Source: Chitinophaga japonensis
Lineage (GTDB): Bacteria > Bacteroidota > Bacteroidia > Chitinophagales > Chitinophagaceae
Direction: 5' to 3'
Length of the DNA stretch: 64,000 nt
Assembly: GCF_007830125.1 (NCBI RefSeq)
Contig: NZ_VLLG01000002.1
Coordinates: 1,059,495 to 1,123,494 of the forward strand
Position numbers and translations under genes: made by a program. Below the pieces are notes generated by a model. It ran no database searches. It was not told the DNA's origin and saw nothing but the letters and a program-made list of their open reading frames with translations. Below are positions 1 through 8,170 of this stretch, piece after piece (the stretch's first letter is position 1; each line of letters opens with the position of its first letter).

Positions 1-769
1 TGAAGATATGCTCAAACAATCCATGCTTTTTCGGGATGATGAGGATCAGGTCCGCCTGCTCCTTTTCGGCAAAGTCCGTAATGCCTTTTACCACGTTGGT
101 ATGGTCTATAAAATGGAACTGCGGGTTGTAGCCTTCCAGCAGGGTATCCAGCATCAACGTTTCATAAGGCGTATCTGATGTGAAGTGCTTGCTTTCATGA
201 TCTATATTCAGCACGTGCAGCTCCGGCCGGAATACGTCCAGCAGCTTTTTCAGCGGCTGTACGGGCGTGGTTTCCACCACTTTCCTGAAATCGCAGGCAA
301 ACACGATCCTACGGATGGGTTTAAAACGGGCGTCAGCCGGCACAATGATCACCGGGCAGGTCGTATGCTTTACCACGTCTATCGTGTTGGAGCCCACCAG
401 GATCTCTTCCAACTGGCTGCCGCCGGTAATGCCCATCACCACCAGGTCTGCCTGCTCCCGCTTGCACACCTCGTCTATATTGGCCGGCAGCAGGTGGTTC
501 TCCGCCCTGCATTCCAGCGCCGCATCCTCCGGCATCAGGGGCCCCAGCTCCCGTTTCATTTTGTCCAGCCCTTCCAGGCTGGCACTGCGCAGTTCTTCCG
601 GGTTGACCACCGGTACGGAGGTAGGCACATCAGGGATGGGTACTATCAGCTCGTATGCATGGTACAGCACAATGCGGGAAGTGCTCATCTGCCCGGCCAG
701 CCCCAGGGCATAACGCGCCGCATTATAAGCGGTCTCGGAAAAATCCGTGGGAACAATGATCGTTTTCAT
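1..769 (-). CDS. Universal stress protein, tandem Usp domains (3' end beyond the window)
   Basis: Reads leftwards from an ATG at 769 and is still open at base 1, so about 256 residues are visible. It begins MKTIIVPTDFSETA, typical of UspA proteins. Residues 113-127 carry the ATP-binding G-x2-G-x9-G-S pattern (GITGGSQLEEILVGSN). A second Usp-like repeat begins near residue 150 (PIRRIVFACDF) and is cut by the window edge. Two fused Usp domains of about 270-290 residues are common in Bacteroidota. These are cytoplasmic nucleotide-binding stress proteins; the exact role is unknown. The gene is transcribed away from lysS. A weak -7-like TAACTTTA lies upstream on the minus strand. Confidence 0.9.
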   Translation of the reverse strand, partial: MKTIIVPTDFSETAYNAARYALGLAGQMSTSRIVLYHAYELIVPIPDVPTSVPVVNPEELRSASLEGLDKMKRELGPLMPEDAALECRAENHLLPANIDEVCKREQADLVVMGITGGSQLEEILVGSNTIDVVKHTTCPVIIVPADARFKPIRRIVFACDFRKVVETTPVQPLKKLLDVFRPELHVLNIDHESKHFTSDTPYETLMLDTLLEGYNPQFHFIDHTNVVKGITDFAEKEQADLILIIPKKHGLFEHIF

Positions 770-973
770 CTGGTTAATTTTTTTAAAGAACTTCGCACCC
801 TGCTTCACATGGTTATTTCTTAAAATATCTTATCCCTTCGCACATTGTAAAGTTAGGGTTATCGCCCGGTATAACAGCACCATACTCTGCCAATAAAGAA
901 AATTTAATGCCAAAAAGTCCCGCGCATGGCGGACCGCTGTAGCGGCAGGTTATGGACTATCGACTATTACCCT

Positions 974-981
974 TATTTTTG
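974..981 (+). promoter_or_regulatory. Bacteroidota-type -7 element of lysS
   Basis: TATTTTTG matches the TAnnTTTG consensus of the Bacteroidota primary sigma factor and ends 20 bases before the lysS ATG. A TTATG at 950-954, 19 bases upstream, may serve as the -33 element. Confidence 0.6.
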
Positions 982-1000
982 CACTCCATTTGAATAATAC

Positions 1001-2512
1001 ATGACACAATTATCCGAGCAAGAGATCATACGCCGGGAAAAGCTGCAGGAGCTGCAAAATTCAGGCATTGATGCCTATCCGGCCGCAGCATACCCCGTGA
1101 ACAATACTTCCGTGCATATTAAAACGCATTATTCGGAAGCTACCAAAGACCAGTTCCAGGAAGTATGCCTGGCCGGCCGCATCATGAGCATACGTGATAT
1201 GGGCAAGGCCTGCTTTGCCGTGATCCAGGACCATGCCGGCCGCATACAGGCATATATCCGCCGCGACGAGATCTGCCCCGGCGAGGATAAGACGCTGTAT
1301 GACAACGTTTGGAAAAAGCTGACAGACATCGGCGACATTATCGGGGTGAAGGGATATGCCTTTATTACCAAGACCGGCGAAACCTCCATTCATGTAAAGG
1401 AGCTGAGCATGCTGTCCAAAGCCCTCCGCCCCCTGCCCATAGTAAAGGAAAAGGAAGGGGAGACCTTTGACGCAGTTACCGACCCGGAATTTAAATACCG
1501 GCAGCGTTATGCAGACCTGATCATTAACCCGCAGGTGAAAGACGTGTTTGTAAAACGCACCAGAATATACCAGACCATCCGGGAGTTTTACAACAACCTC
1601 GGTTTCCTGGAGGTGGAAACGCCCGTGCTGCAGCCCATACCCGGCGGCGCCACGGCCCGGCCCTTCGTTACCCATCACAATGCGCTGGACATACCGCTGT
1701 ACCTGCGCATTGCCAATGAGCTGTACCTCAAACGCCTGATCGTAGGCGGCTTTGAAGGAGTGTATGAATTTGCCAAGGACTTCCGCAACGAAGGTATGGA
1801 CCGCACCCACAACCCGGAATTCACCGTAATGGAAATGTACGTGGCCTACAAGGACTATGAGTGGATGATGCGCACCACGGAAACCCTGCTGGAAAAAGTG
1901 GCCCTGGCCCTGCACGGCACCACCCAGGTGCAGGTAGGCGAAAAGGTCATTGACTTCAAGGCCCCTTTCCGCCGCGTGACCATGTACGATGCCATCCGGG
2001 AACATACCGGCATAGACATTAGCGGTATGGAGGAAGACGCCCTGCGCGATGCGTGCAAACAACTTGGCATTCATGTAGAGCCGAACATGGGCAAGGGCAA
2101 GCTGGTGGATGAAATATTCGGCGAGAAATGCGAGGCGCATTATATACAGCCCACCTTTATCATTGATTACCCGGTGGAAATGAGCCCGCTTACCAAGAAG
2201 CACCGCAGCAAGCCGGGGCTGGTAGAACGCTTTGAGCTGATGGTCAATGGCAAGGAGATCGCCAATGCCTATACCGAGCTGAATGACCCCCTGGACCAGC
2301 GCCTGCGCTTTGAGGAGCAGGTAAAGCTGATGGAACGGGGCGATGACGAGGCCATGTATATAGATTATGACTTCCTGCGCGCGCTGGAATATGGTATGCC
2401 GCCTACGTCCGGCATCGGTATCGGTATGGACCGGCTGACCATGCTGATGACCAACCAGCCTTCCATACAGGATGTGCTGTTCTTCCCGCAGATGAAACCG
2501 GAGAAATTATAA
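1001..2512 (+). CDS. lysS: Lysine--tRNA ligase (class II)
   Basis: 503-residue cytoplasmic class II lysyl-tRNA synthetase, which charges tRNA-Lys with lysine using ATP. The N-terminal OB-fold anticodon-binding domain spans about residues 55-165 ([17 protein letters not shown]). The catalytic core follows, with motif 2 ([20 protein letters not shown]) and motif 3 ([13 protein letters not shown]) near the C-terminus. Length is normal for the bacterial enzyme. The ATG at 1001 is 20 bases after a TAnnTTTG promoter, so it appears to be a single-gene unit. It is followed by a hairpin at 2525-2554. Confidence 0.97.
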   Translation: MTQLSEQEIIRREKLQELQNSGIDAYPAAAYPVNNTSVHIKTHYSEATKDQFQEVCLAGRIMSIRDMGKACFAVIQDHAGRIQAYIRRDEICPGEDKTLYDNVWKKLTDIGDIIGVKGYAFITKTGETSIHVKELSMLSKALRPLPIVKEKEGETFDAVTDPEFKYRQRYADLIINPQVKDVFVKRTRIYQTIREFYNNLGFLEVETPVLQPIPGGATARPFVTHHNALDIPLYLRIANELYLKRLIVGGFEGVYEFAKDFRNEGMDRTHNPEFTVMEMYVAYKDYEWMMRTTETLLEKVALALHGTTQVQVGEKVIDFKAPFRRVTMYDAIREHTGIDISGMEEDALRDACKQLGIHVEPNMGKGKLVDEIFGEKCEAHYIQPTFIIDYPVEMSPLTKKHRSKPGLVERFELMVNGKEIANAYTELNDPLDQRLRFEEQVKLMERGDDEAMYIDYDFLRALEYGMPPTSGIGIGMDRLTMLMTNQPSIQDVLFFPQMKPEKL

Positions 2513-2524
2513 CGCAGGGGGTAA

Positions 2525-2554
2525 ACCTGACAGGTTTTAAAAAACCAGTCAGGT
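2525..2554 (+). terminator. Hairpin downstream of lysS
   Basis: 14-base arms (ACCTGACAGGTTTT paired with AAAACCAGTCAGGT) separated by two A and with one mismatch, starting 12 bases after the lysS stop. It ends in TCTCTAAATAAAAA rather than a clean T-run. It probably acts as the lysS 3' end. Confidence 0.6.
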
Positions 2555-2561
2555 CTCTAAA

Positions 2562-2633
2562 TAAAAAGGGGGTGTAAGACTACATCCCCTTTACTTTTTT
2601 TGACCATATCCTATGAAAACCAGTTCAAAATTA
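2562..2633 (-). repeat. Copy A of a repeated promoter-box-hairpin unit
   Basis: Read on the minus strand: TAATTTTG (2633-2626), a perfect TAnnTTTG -7 match; then GGTTTTCATAGGATATGG; then a hairpin (2565-2592, AAAGGGG/CCCCTTT with inner TGTA/TACA) followed by TTTTTATTT. Copies B and C share the box, the loop sequence GTAGTCTT or GTATTCTT, and the T-run. It looks like a very short transcription unit ending in an intrinsic terminator. A terminator for lysS on the plus strand is also possible, since T-runs flank both sides. Confidence 0.5.
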
Positions 2634-2727
2634 ATATTCCGCCCGACACGCCCATATGATACTTACTAACCGCAGTCTTTCCTTTAACGGATGGTAGCAT
2701 TTGGCTTGTAGCTGGTAAAAAAGAAAA

Positions 2728-2758
2728 AGGCCGTTCGGGAAATGATCCGGAACGGCCT
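2728..2758 (-). terminator. Strong hairpin with T-run on the minus strand
   Basis: Arms AGGCCGTTC and GAACGGCCT plus an inner GGA/TCC pair around a short loop. On the minus strand it is followed by TTTTTCTTTTTT. It lies between repeat copies A and B in the gap between convergent lysS and the aldo/keto reductase. Confidence 0.6.
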
Positions 2759-2810
2759 GCACTTTATATGAAATCAAATGTTGAGACGGCAGATGACAGT
2801 TTCTTAAAAA

Positions 2811-2884
2811 AGAAACGGGGCTGCAAGACTACAGCCCCGAAAAATTTTAACCATATCTTTATTGAAAAACCTGTAACAAAGATC
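2811..2884 (-). repeat. Copy B of the repeated promoter-box-hairpin unit
   Basis: Minus strand: GATCTTTG (2884-2877, one base from TAnnTTTG), then GATATGGTTAAAAT, then hairpin CGGGGCTG/CAGCCCCG (2816-2839) with the loop GTAGTCTT, then TTTCTTTTTT. Same order and spacing as copies A and C. Confidence 0.5.
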
Positions 2885-3039
2885 ATCTTTATTTAATTAT
2901 CACCACCCCCATTCTAGTGAATGCTATATTTTTCTTGGGGAACGTATCAAATCTGCAGATAAACGCAGCGACCTCCCGCCGGGTCTGCTGGTAGCCCCAA
3001 ACGGGTCAAAATCTTCTAATTATTGATATACAACAACTT

Positions 3040-3144
3040 ATGAAAAAACACCTCCTGGCAGAGCCCGGACAGTATGAAGCAAATTGTCCGGTGAATCCCG
3101 GTATTTGCCGGTCGAACGTACAAAAGGAGTTTCCGGGGGTATAA
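3040..3144 (+). CDS. Possible 34-residue peptide, unrecognised
   Basis: ATG at 3040, stop TAA at 3142-3144, directly before the hairpin of repeat copy C. The product starts MKKHLLAEPGQYEAN and holds two cysteines. I recognise no family, there is no TAnnTTTG box close upstream, and nothing supports translation beyond the open frame. Treat it as a weak candidate in a repeat-rich gap. Confidence 0.15.
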   Translation: MKKHLLAEPGQYEANCPVNPGICRSNVQKEFPGV

Positions 3145-3146
3145 AA

Positions 3147-3220
3147 AGAAAAAGGGTGGTAAGAATACCGCCCTTGTAATAATTTTAACCATATCCTATG
3201 AAAAACCTGGATCAAAGATA
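3147..3220 (-). repeat. Copy C of the repeated promoter-box-hairpin unit
   Basis: Minus strand: TATCTTTG (3220-3213), a perfect TAnnTTTG; then GGTTTTTCATAGGATATGG followed by TTAAAAT; then a 10-bp hairpin AAGGGCGGTA/TACCACCCTT (3152-3175) with loop TTCT; then TTTTTCTTTTTA. The rest of the gap to 3400 is AT-rich with no further recognisable feature. Confidence 0.5.
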
Positions 3221-3400
3221 GACCAGCATATATAGGTTTTTCTCTCATTTCCGTGAACGATGAAAAATAGTTCGTAAAAATGGAAGATTGGGTATTATGT
3301 TAATCCATTATAAAAAATATCATATTATTTCAGAAAATAATTTTATAAATTATTAATATTAAGCGGCTTGTAAACTAGATACCTGCGAGCAGCCTCATTC

Positions 3401-4390
3401 TTAGTACTCCGGTTGCTCCGGCGCCGTTCCCATAATGCCATCTATCTCTTCCATTACATCCAGGGTAAGGGCCGGATAAATATCCAGTGCTTTCAGGTTT
3501 TCCGTTAGCTGCTCCTCCCGGGTAGCGCCCAGTATGGCGGTGGTTACATTCGGGTTGCGGATACACCAGGCAATGGCCAGCGTTGCCAGGGAGGTGCCCA
3601 GGCCGGCAGCCACCTTTTCCAGCTTTACCACCCGGTCTATCTTATCCTGCACCAGGTGCCGGTCCTTCAGCCATTCAAAACCGGCCATACCCATCCTGGA
3701 TGCAGCCGGTATGCCCTGGTTGTATTTGCCGGTGAGCAGGCCGGAAGCCAGCGGGCTCCAGATAGTAGTGCCCAACCCGATATTCCGGAATATCTGCAGG
3801 TATTCCCTTTCCATCCGCCGGCGGTTAAAGAGGTTGTACTCGGGCTGCTCCATGGCGGGACCAATCAGGCGATATTCCCGCGCTACCATGTGCGCCTCCA
3901 TGATCTCCTGTGCGCTCCATTCTGAAGTGCCCCAGTATAATATCTTTCCCTGCTGTATCAGGAGGTTCATGGTCCATACCACCTCCTCTATGGGCGTGTG
4001 CTTGTCCGGCCGGTGACAAAAGAACATATCCAGGTAATCCACCTGCAGGCGCTGCAACGCCTCCTGGCAGGCTTCTGCCAGGTGCTTGCGGCTAAGGCCC
4101 GTCTGGTTAGGCTTGTTCTGCTTGCCCCGCCAGCCAAAAAACGCCTTGCTGGATACCGTATAAGAAGTACGGTCCCATTTTTTCTGCCGCAGCACCCGCC
4201 CCATCATTTTCTCGGACTCTCCCAGGGCATACACCTCGGCATTGTCAAAGAAATTAATACCATTATCGTAGGCTATACCCATGAGGCGGTCTACCAATTT
4301 GTCATCTATCTGCTTGTGAAAGGTGACCCAACTGCCAAAAGACAATACGCTTAGCTGTAATCCTGTTTTTCCTAATCTTCTGTATTCCAT
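3401..4390 (-). CDS. Aldo/keto reductase, potassium-channel beta-subunit-like
   Basis: 329-residue cytoplasmic NADPH-dependent aldo/keto reductase with a TIM barrel. The catalytic tetrad can be read: Asp and Tyr in NFFDNAEVYALGESE, Lys in YTVSSKAFF, His in MFFCHRPDKHT. The sequence MEYRRLGKTGLQLS at the start and the C-terminal AILGATREEQLTEN cofactor segment place it in the YghZ / Kv-beta branch. The physiological substrate, probably a small aldehyde, cannot be told from sequence. It is a single gene convergent with lysS. Its upstream region carries several short repeats (see findings). Confidence 0.92.
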   Translation of the reverse strand: MEYRRLGKTGLQLSVLSFGSWVTFHKQIDDKLVDRLMGIAYDNGINFFDNAEVYALGESEKMMGRVLRQKKWDRTSYTVSSKAFFGWRGKQNKPNQTGLSRKHLAEACQEALQRLQVDYLDMFFCHRPDKHTPIEEVVWTMNLLIQQGKILYWGTSEWSAQEIMEAHMVAREYRLIGPAMEQPEYNLFNRRRMEREYLQIFRNIGLGTTIWSPLASGLLTGKYNQGIPAASRMGMAGFEWLKDRHLVQDKIDRVVKLEKVAAGLGTSLATLAIAWCIRNPNVTTAILGATREEQLTENLKALDIYPALTLDVMEEIDGIMGTAPEQPEY

Positions 4391-4520
4391 ATCAAACGGT
4401 TTATTTCCTGAAATTTACTCAAAAAAAGCCGGTATGACAGGGGCGCTATGGCACAGCTTGGCACAGTTATTGACGCCTATACGTCAAATTTTAGGTTAAA
4501 AAATAGGTTAAAGCGAAAGG

Positions 4521-4552
4521 AGCCTGTCCGTGATTACCGGATGGGCTTTTTT
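4521..4552 (+). terminator. Hairpin with T-run between lptC and the aldo/keto reductase gene
   Basis: AGCCTGTCCG and CGGATGGGCT can pair with two G-U wobbles, and six T follow on the plus strand (547-552). Both neighbours are on the minus strand. It lies 17 bases past the lptC stop and probably marks that mRNA 3' end even though the better T-run is on the other strand. Confidence 0.45.
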
Positions 4553-4568
4553 CGTGTAAGCCGTTCCG

Positions 4569-5141
4569 TTATTGCAGGGTGCTGTCCTGGACCAGTACCT
4601 GGCCCTGGGGGTTAATAATATTATAATCGGAGAAGTCCTGGTTGGATTCCAGGCCGGTGCCATAAATAGTATCTGTAGGAGTGCTGATGCGCACCGCCTT
4701 GTTGGAGTAAAATTTTCCGCGTTTGGAGTCCCAGTTCAGCTCATTGCAGTCCAGCCGCTTCCCTTCCTTGTTCACCACCACCACGCTGTCGCGGAGGAAT
4801 ACATTCTCATCATGCTCAAAATACTTGCCATAGCGGGCCGTTACCGTGCTTTCCACCTGCAGGCTGTCATTATAGGAATATACCTTTAAGCCATCGTTGA
4901 ATTCTACATAAGCGGGACGGTCCAGGTGCCGGTCCATGGTAGGGGCGGTGAGCTTGGCCTTTACCTTGCCGCCCTGGCTGAAGAAGCTTTCTATTTCCAC
5001 GCCCTCCTCTACCGCAGCGGCTTTCTGGTCCAGCTTCATAATGGCCTGCATGTCATTTTCACAGGCATATAAAGCCAGCAGGATGATGGCGGGGCCTATC
5101 ATTTTCCGGAGAGCGGTCATACAGGAATCATTGCTGTTCAA
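4569..5141 (-). CDS. lptC: LPS export periplasmic protein LptC (lipoprotein-like N-terminus)
   Basis: 190 residues. The N-terminal hydrophobic stretch MIGPAIILLALYACEND ends in a lipobox-like LYAC, then a beta-rich body with the LptC fold signature (AKLTAPTMDRHLDRPAYVEF; STVTARYGKYFEHDENVFLRDSVVVV). LptC links the LptBFG transporter to the periplasmic LptA bridge in lipopolysaccharide export. An internal Met (MTALRKMIG, 7 residues in) may be the real start. It begins 9 bases after the stop of the outer-membrane protein gene, so the two form an operon. Confidence 0.85.
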   Translation of the reverse strand: MNSNDSCMTALRKMIGPAIILLALYACENDMQAIMKLDQKAAAVEEGVEIESFFSQGGKVKAKLTAPTMDRHLDRPAYVEFNDGLKVYSYNDSLQVESTVTARYGKYFEHDENVFLRDSVVVVNKEGKRLDCNELNWDSKRGKFYSNKAVRISTPTDTIYGTGLESNQDFSDYNIINPQGQVLVQDSTLQ

Positions 5142-5150
5142 GCCCGCAAA

Positions 5151-6449
5151 TTAATCATATTTCCGCTTAATAAACCAGCGGTCGTTCAAAGTAAAGCCCA
5201 GCACCACGCGGTACCAGGTTTCCTTCAGCACGGTCTCGTTATTGCCGCGGTGCCCGATCTCAAAGGCTACATTGATAACGGAGAACTGGTTGGAGTAAGC
5301 CTGCCGGCGTACAGGCAGCCCTGCGCCGACGGAAAAGCCGTACATGGTCATGTCCTGCCCGTTCAGCTTAAGATAGTCGGTACCGTAGTAAGCACCCAGC
5401 CGGTAAGTAACCCTGTTCCAGTAGCCGCTGGTAGCGCGGGGGTTGGGTACAAACTGCCCGCCCAGGCTCATTTTCCAGGAGTTGCGTACGGAGTCCTGTT
5501 CGCCATAATTGCGGTACTCCTCCCACTTTTCGGTGGTGAAGTCCGCCCCGATGGTGAACTTGTCCAGCTTGCGCAGCATAATGCCGCCGCCCAATTGCTG
5601 GGGATAGGTAATATCCCCCCGTTCGCCCTTGGCGTAAAAAGCGGTGTCCTGGGTGGTATAGTCGTTGGAAGAAGCGTCGTATATGAGGGTTTCGCGCATG
5701 GACTCCCGCCTTGCGGACAAAGTCTGCTTCAGGCTGCCGGTAGCGCCAAAGGTCAGGTCCAGGTCATTGCCCAGCTTAGCCCGGTACTGCAGGCCCATAT
5801 TGTAGAAAAAGCTGCCGTAGCTCACCCGCCGGGAATGCCGGGAGGGGAATATGTACTGGCTGGGCGGGTAAATGGCCTTGGTGCTGTTCTCGATATTGCC
5901 AAACAGGTACCCGGCATTAAAGCCGATGCTCACAGGCCCGATACCCACGCCGCCGCCGGCGTACAACTGGTACAGGCCCCCGTTGCCCTCATACTGGTAG
6001 GCCACGGGTATCTTCAGGGTATCAAAAAAAGTAATTTCCCCGTTCTGCAGTACGTTGTAAGATACCCTGGTAACCGGGCGCAGCCCCATCACCACCCCCA
6101 GTTTCGGGCGGATAGGAATACCCAGTTGTATGTAGGAAATAGAGCCCAGGCCGGAGCGGAAACGCTGGTTGTCTGCATTGGAAATAGTACGGGCGCCGCC
6201 CTCCACTGCAATATCGAAAGTAGTGAGCACCAGGTTCGAATAGCTGGCGGGATTCACAAAGTTTACGGACTGTGGATCGTTATAGGCCTGGGAAACGCCG
6301 CCCATGCCGCGGTTGATCACATGCTGGTTGATATTCAGGTCACCCAGACCGTAGCGGGAATATGGAGAATTATCCTGTGCTGCAACATTGTTGGCTATCA
6401 GCAAAATAAAAGCCAGTAAGCAAAATATGCCAGCTTTGGTCCTATGCAT
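5151..6449 (-). CDS. Outer-membrane beta-barrel protein, partner of LptC
   Basis: 432 residues with a signal peptide (about 1-24, cut after NNVAAQ), then the conserved opening DNSPYSRYGLGD and alternating aromatic/glycine beta strands to a C-terminal WFIKRKYD. The N-terminal part (GGVSQAYNDPQSVNFVNPASYS) resembles FadL/OMPP1-type barrels. Bacteroidota often carry this protein directly upstream of lptC, as here. Function is unknown; linkage suggests an envelope-biogenesis or transport role. It is the first gene of the two-gene operon. Confidence 0.8.
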   Translation of the reverse strand: MHRTKAGIFCLLAFILLIANNVAAQDNSPYSRYGLGDLNINQHVINRGMGGVSQAYNDPQSVNFVNPASYSNLVLTTFDIAVEGGARTISNADNQRFRSGLGSISYIQLGIPIRPKLGVVMGLRPVTRVSYNVLQNGEITFFDTLKIPVAYQYEGNGGLYQLYAGGGVGIGPVSIGFNAGYLFGNIENSTKAIYPPSQYIFPSRHSRRVSYGSFFYNMGLQYRAKLGNDLDLTFGATGSLKQTLSARRESMRETLIYDASSNDYTTQDTAFYAKGERGDITYPQQLGGGIMLRKLDKFTIGADFTTEKWEEYRNYGEQDSVRNSWKMSLGGQFVPNPRATSGYWNRVTYRLGAYYGTDYLKLNGQDMTMYGFSVGAGLPVRRQAYSNQFSVINVAFEIGHRGNNETVLKETWYRVVLGFTLNDRWFIKRKYD

Positions 6450-6566
6450 TGAGTTGATCTGTTATTGATTTAGAGTCTGCAAATATCTAATTTTTAGGCT
6501 GGGAAGCAAAAAAAACCAAATACGCTCCTGTTAAAAGGTCGTTAAAAAGTGGCCGTTCAGCCATTT

Positions 6567-7202
6567 TTATAGGCCATCCGCAGATAAATTTCGGAAATGA
6601 CCGTTCAGTTTTACCCGCTCCTTGAGCTTTTCCATTTCCGCCATCAGGGGTATCACTTTTAGCAGGTGGCGCTTCAGGTATTCCAGGCGCTGCATTTCAT
6701 GGAACAGGTGCAGTAATTCATATTCTTCTTCCAGGGAAAGACCGGCATGGTGGGCCAGATCATAGGCGCTCAGCTCCTCATCTTTTTTAGGGAACTGCTT
6801 GTTGATCTGCAGGATATGGTGCAGCTCCCGTATAGCGTGCAGCACCTGCTGGCGCAGGCGGGCATGGGTTTTAGCATGGTTCTCCGGGTAGTTGACGATA
6901 GCTCCGTCATATAGCTTTTCCGGGATAGACCGGATCACTTCCAGTATGCGGAACACGCTTCTTCCTTTAGTGACGATGTCCATTTCACCGTTCCCGTATG
7001 TCTTTTCCACGCGCACCACTTCCACAAGAGTGCCGTATTCCACTATTTTTTTATTGATGACCGTGGGTATGCCAAAAGGTTTCTGCTCTGCCAGGCATTC
7101 ACTGATGAGCTGTTTGTACCGGGGCTCAAAAATGTGCAGGTTCAGTTGCTCCTGCGGGTAAACGACTATGCCTAAAGGAAATATGGGAATGAAATTGGTC
7201 AT
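6567..7202 (-). CDS. Lon-protease substrate-binding-domain protein
   Basis: 211-residue stand-alone LON N-terminal (LON_substr_bdg) domain protein without the ATPase or peptidase parts. It opens FIPIFPLGIVVYPQEQLNLHIFEPRYKQLI, the typical first strands and PLG/FEPRY motif, and ends in a helical charged region. Such proteins are cytoplasmic and of unclear role. It lies alone, divergent from the FkbM methyltransferase gene. Confidence 0.85.
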   Translation of the reverse strand: MTNFIPIFPLGIVVYPQEQLNLHIFEPRYKQLISECLAEQKPFGIPTVINKKIVEYGTLVEVVRVEKTYGNGEMDIVTKGRSVFRILEVIRSIPEKLYDGAIVNYPENHAKTHARLRQQVLHAIRELHHILQINKQFPKKDEELSAYDLAHHAGLSLEEEYELLHLFHEMQRLEYLKRHLLKVIPLMAEMEKLKERVKLNGHFRNLSADGL

Positions 7203-7328
7203 AAGTAATGCTCCTGTTGCTGCGTCAACCCTAAAATTAAGTCTTTCTGTATTAAGTGTATGGCCGGCGGCGGGGCAATAAAAAAACAGAAAAGCTATCT
7301 TTGAAAGAAAAATCGATTAAATTAAGGG

Positions 7329-8132
7329 ATGGTAAACAGCACGCTTGCAAAATATGCCAATCTTATACGCAACATTTCCAACTGGCACCTGTATTTCAGT
7401 AGAAAATTCAATGTACCGTATAACAAGCTGGTGTTTCATATCCGGAATAAAGGCATATCATTTACCACCCCTGCCAAGTCGCTATACCTGGTGTTCAAGG
7501 AGATCTTCCTGGCGGATGTTTATAACATGGATCAGTTGGCTGCCGCCTTACCGGAGCATCCCGTAGTGATAGATATAGGAGGCAACGCCGGCTATTTTTC
7601 CCTGTTCCTCCTGTCCCGGAAAAAGCAGGCGCGCATTTATGCCTACGAGGCTATCGCCGCCAACTGTGCGTTGTTTGCCAGGCACCTGGACATGAACCCG
7701 CCACTCAAAAGCATGGTACAACTACATCATAAAGCCGTTACCGGATCGCCGCAGGCTACCGTTACACTGCACCTGGAAACCCCGGAGGAAAACTCGGTGA
7801 CCGCCTCCGTTTATAATGATTTTACAAAGGACAATACATACACAGCCAAAGTACCCTGTATTTCCCTGTCTGAAATACTCTTTTCCAATAACCTGGTCAA
7901 AGTAGACCTCGTAAAAGTGGACTGTGAGGGCAGCGAATACCCTATTATTTATGAGACGGCGCCACAACTCTGGGAAAAGATAGACCGTATGGCCATTGAA
8001 GTGCATAACCTGGACGGGGAGAAACGCAACGTGGCCAGCCTGGGCGCCTACCTTACATCTGTAGGCTTTACCTGGAACAATTATGAACTTGAAAACGGGT
8101 GCTATATGCTGTTTGCCGGCAAACGGGCATAG
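7329..8132 (+). CDS. FkbM-family SAM-dependent methyltransferase
   Basis: 267 residues. The SAM-binding motif I VVIDIGGNAGYFSLFLL is near residue 80, and the FkbM signature LVKVDCEGSEYPI is near residue 197. FkbM proteins O-methylate sugars or natural products. With glycosyltransferases next door, a role in modifying a surface polysaccharide is likely, but the substrate is not visible. First gene of a three-gene plus-strand run, 38 bases before the GT4 gene. Confidence 0.88.
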   Translation: MVNSTLAKYANLIRNISNWHLYFSRKFNVPYNKLVFHIRNKGISFTTPAKSLYLVFKEIFLADVYNMDQLAAALPEHPVVIDIGGNAGYFSLFLLSRKKQARIYAYEAIAANCALFARHLDMNPPLKSMVQLHHKAVTGSPQATVTLHLETPEENSVTASVYNDFTKDNTYTAKVPCISLSEILFSNNLVKVDLVKVDCEGSEYPIIYETAPQLWEKIDRMAIEVHNLDGEKRNVASLGAYLTSVGFTWNNYELENGCYMLFAGKRA

Positions 8133-8170
8133 CGGGTACTTATGTTCTGTCCCATAAAGCGGAAAACCGG

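Noticed and set aside
185..823. Plus-strand frames over the left-edge gene
   Set aside because: The minus strand encodes a clear universal stress protein here; the plus-strand products are His/Arg-rich shadows.
1061..2203. 380-residue antisense frame inside lysS
   Set aside because: Mirror of a strongly conserved gene in GC-rich sequence; its protein has no recognisable domain.
2565..3210. Short frames through the three hairpins reading KRGCKTTSP, KKKRGCKTTAP and KKKGGKNTAL, like small modified-peptide precursors
   Set aside because: The similarity follows from the conserved hairpin and A-run. Copy A has no ATG in that frame, downstream sequences diverge, and no modification or export genes are near.
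3006..3248. 80-residue minus-strand frame across repeat copy C
   Set aside because: It runs through the hairpin and promoter-like element of the repeat, has odd composition and no family features.
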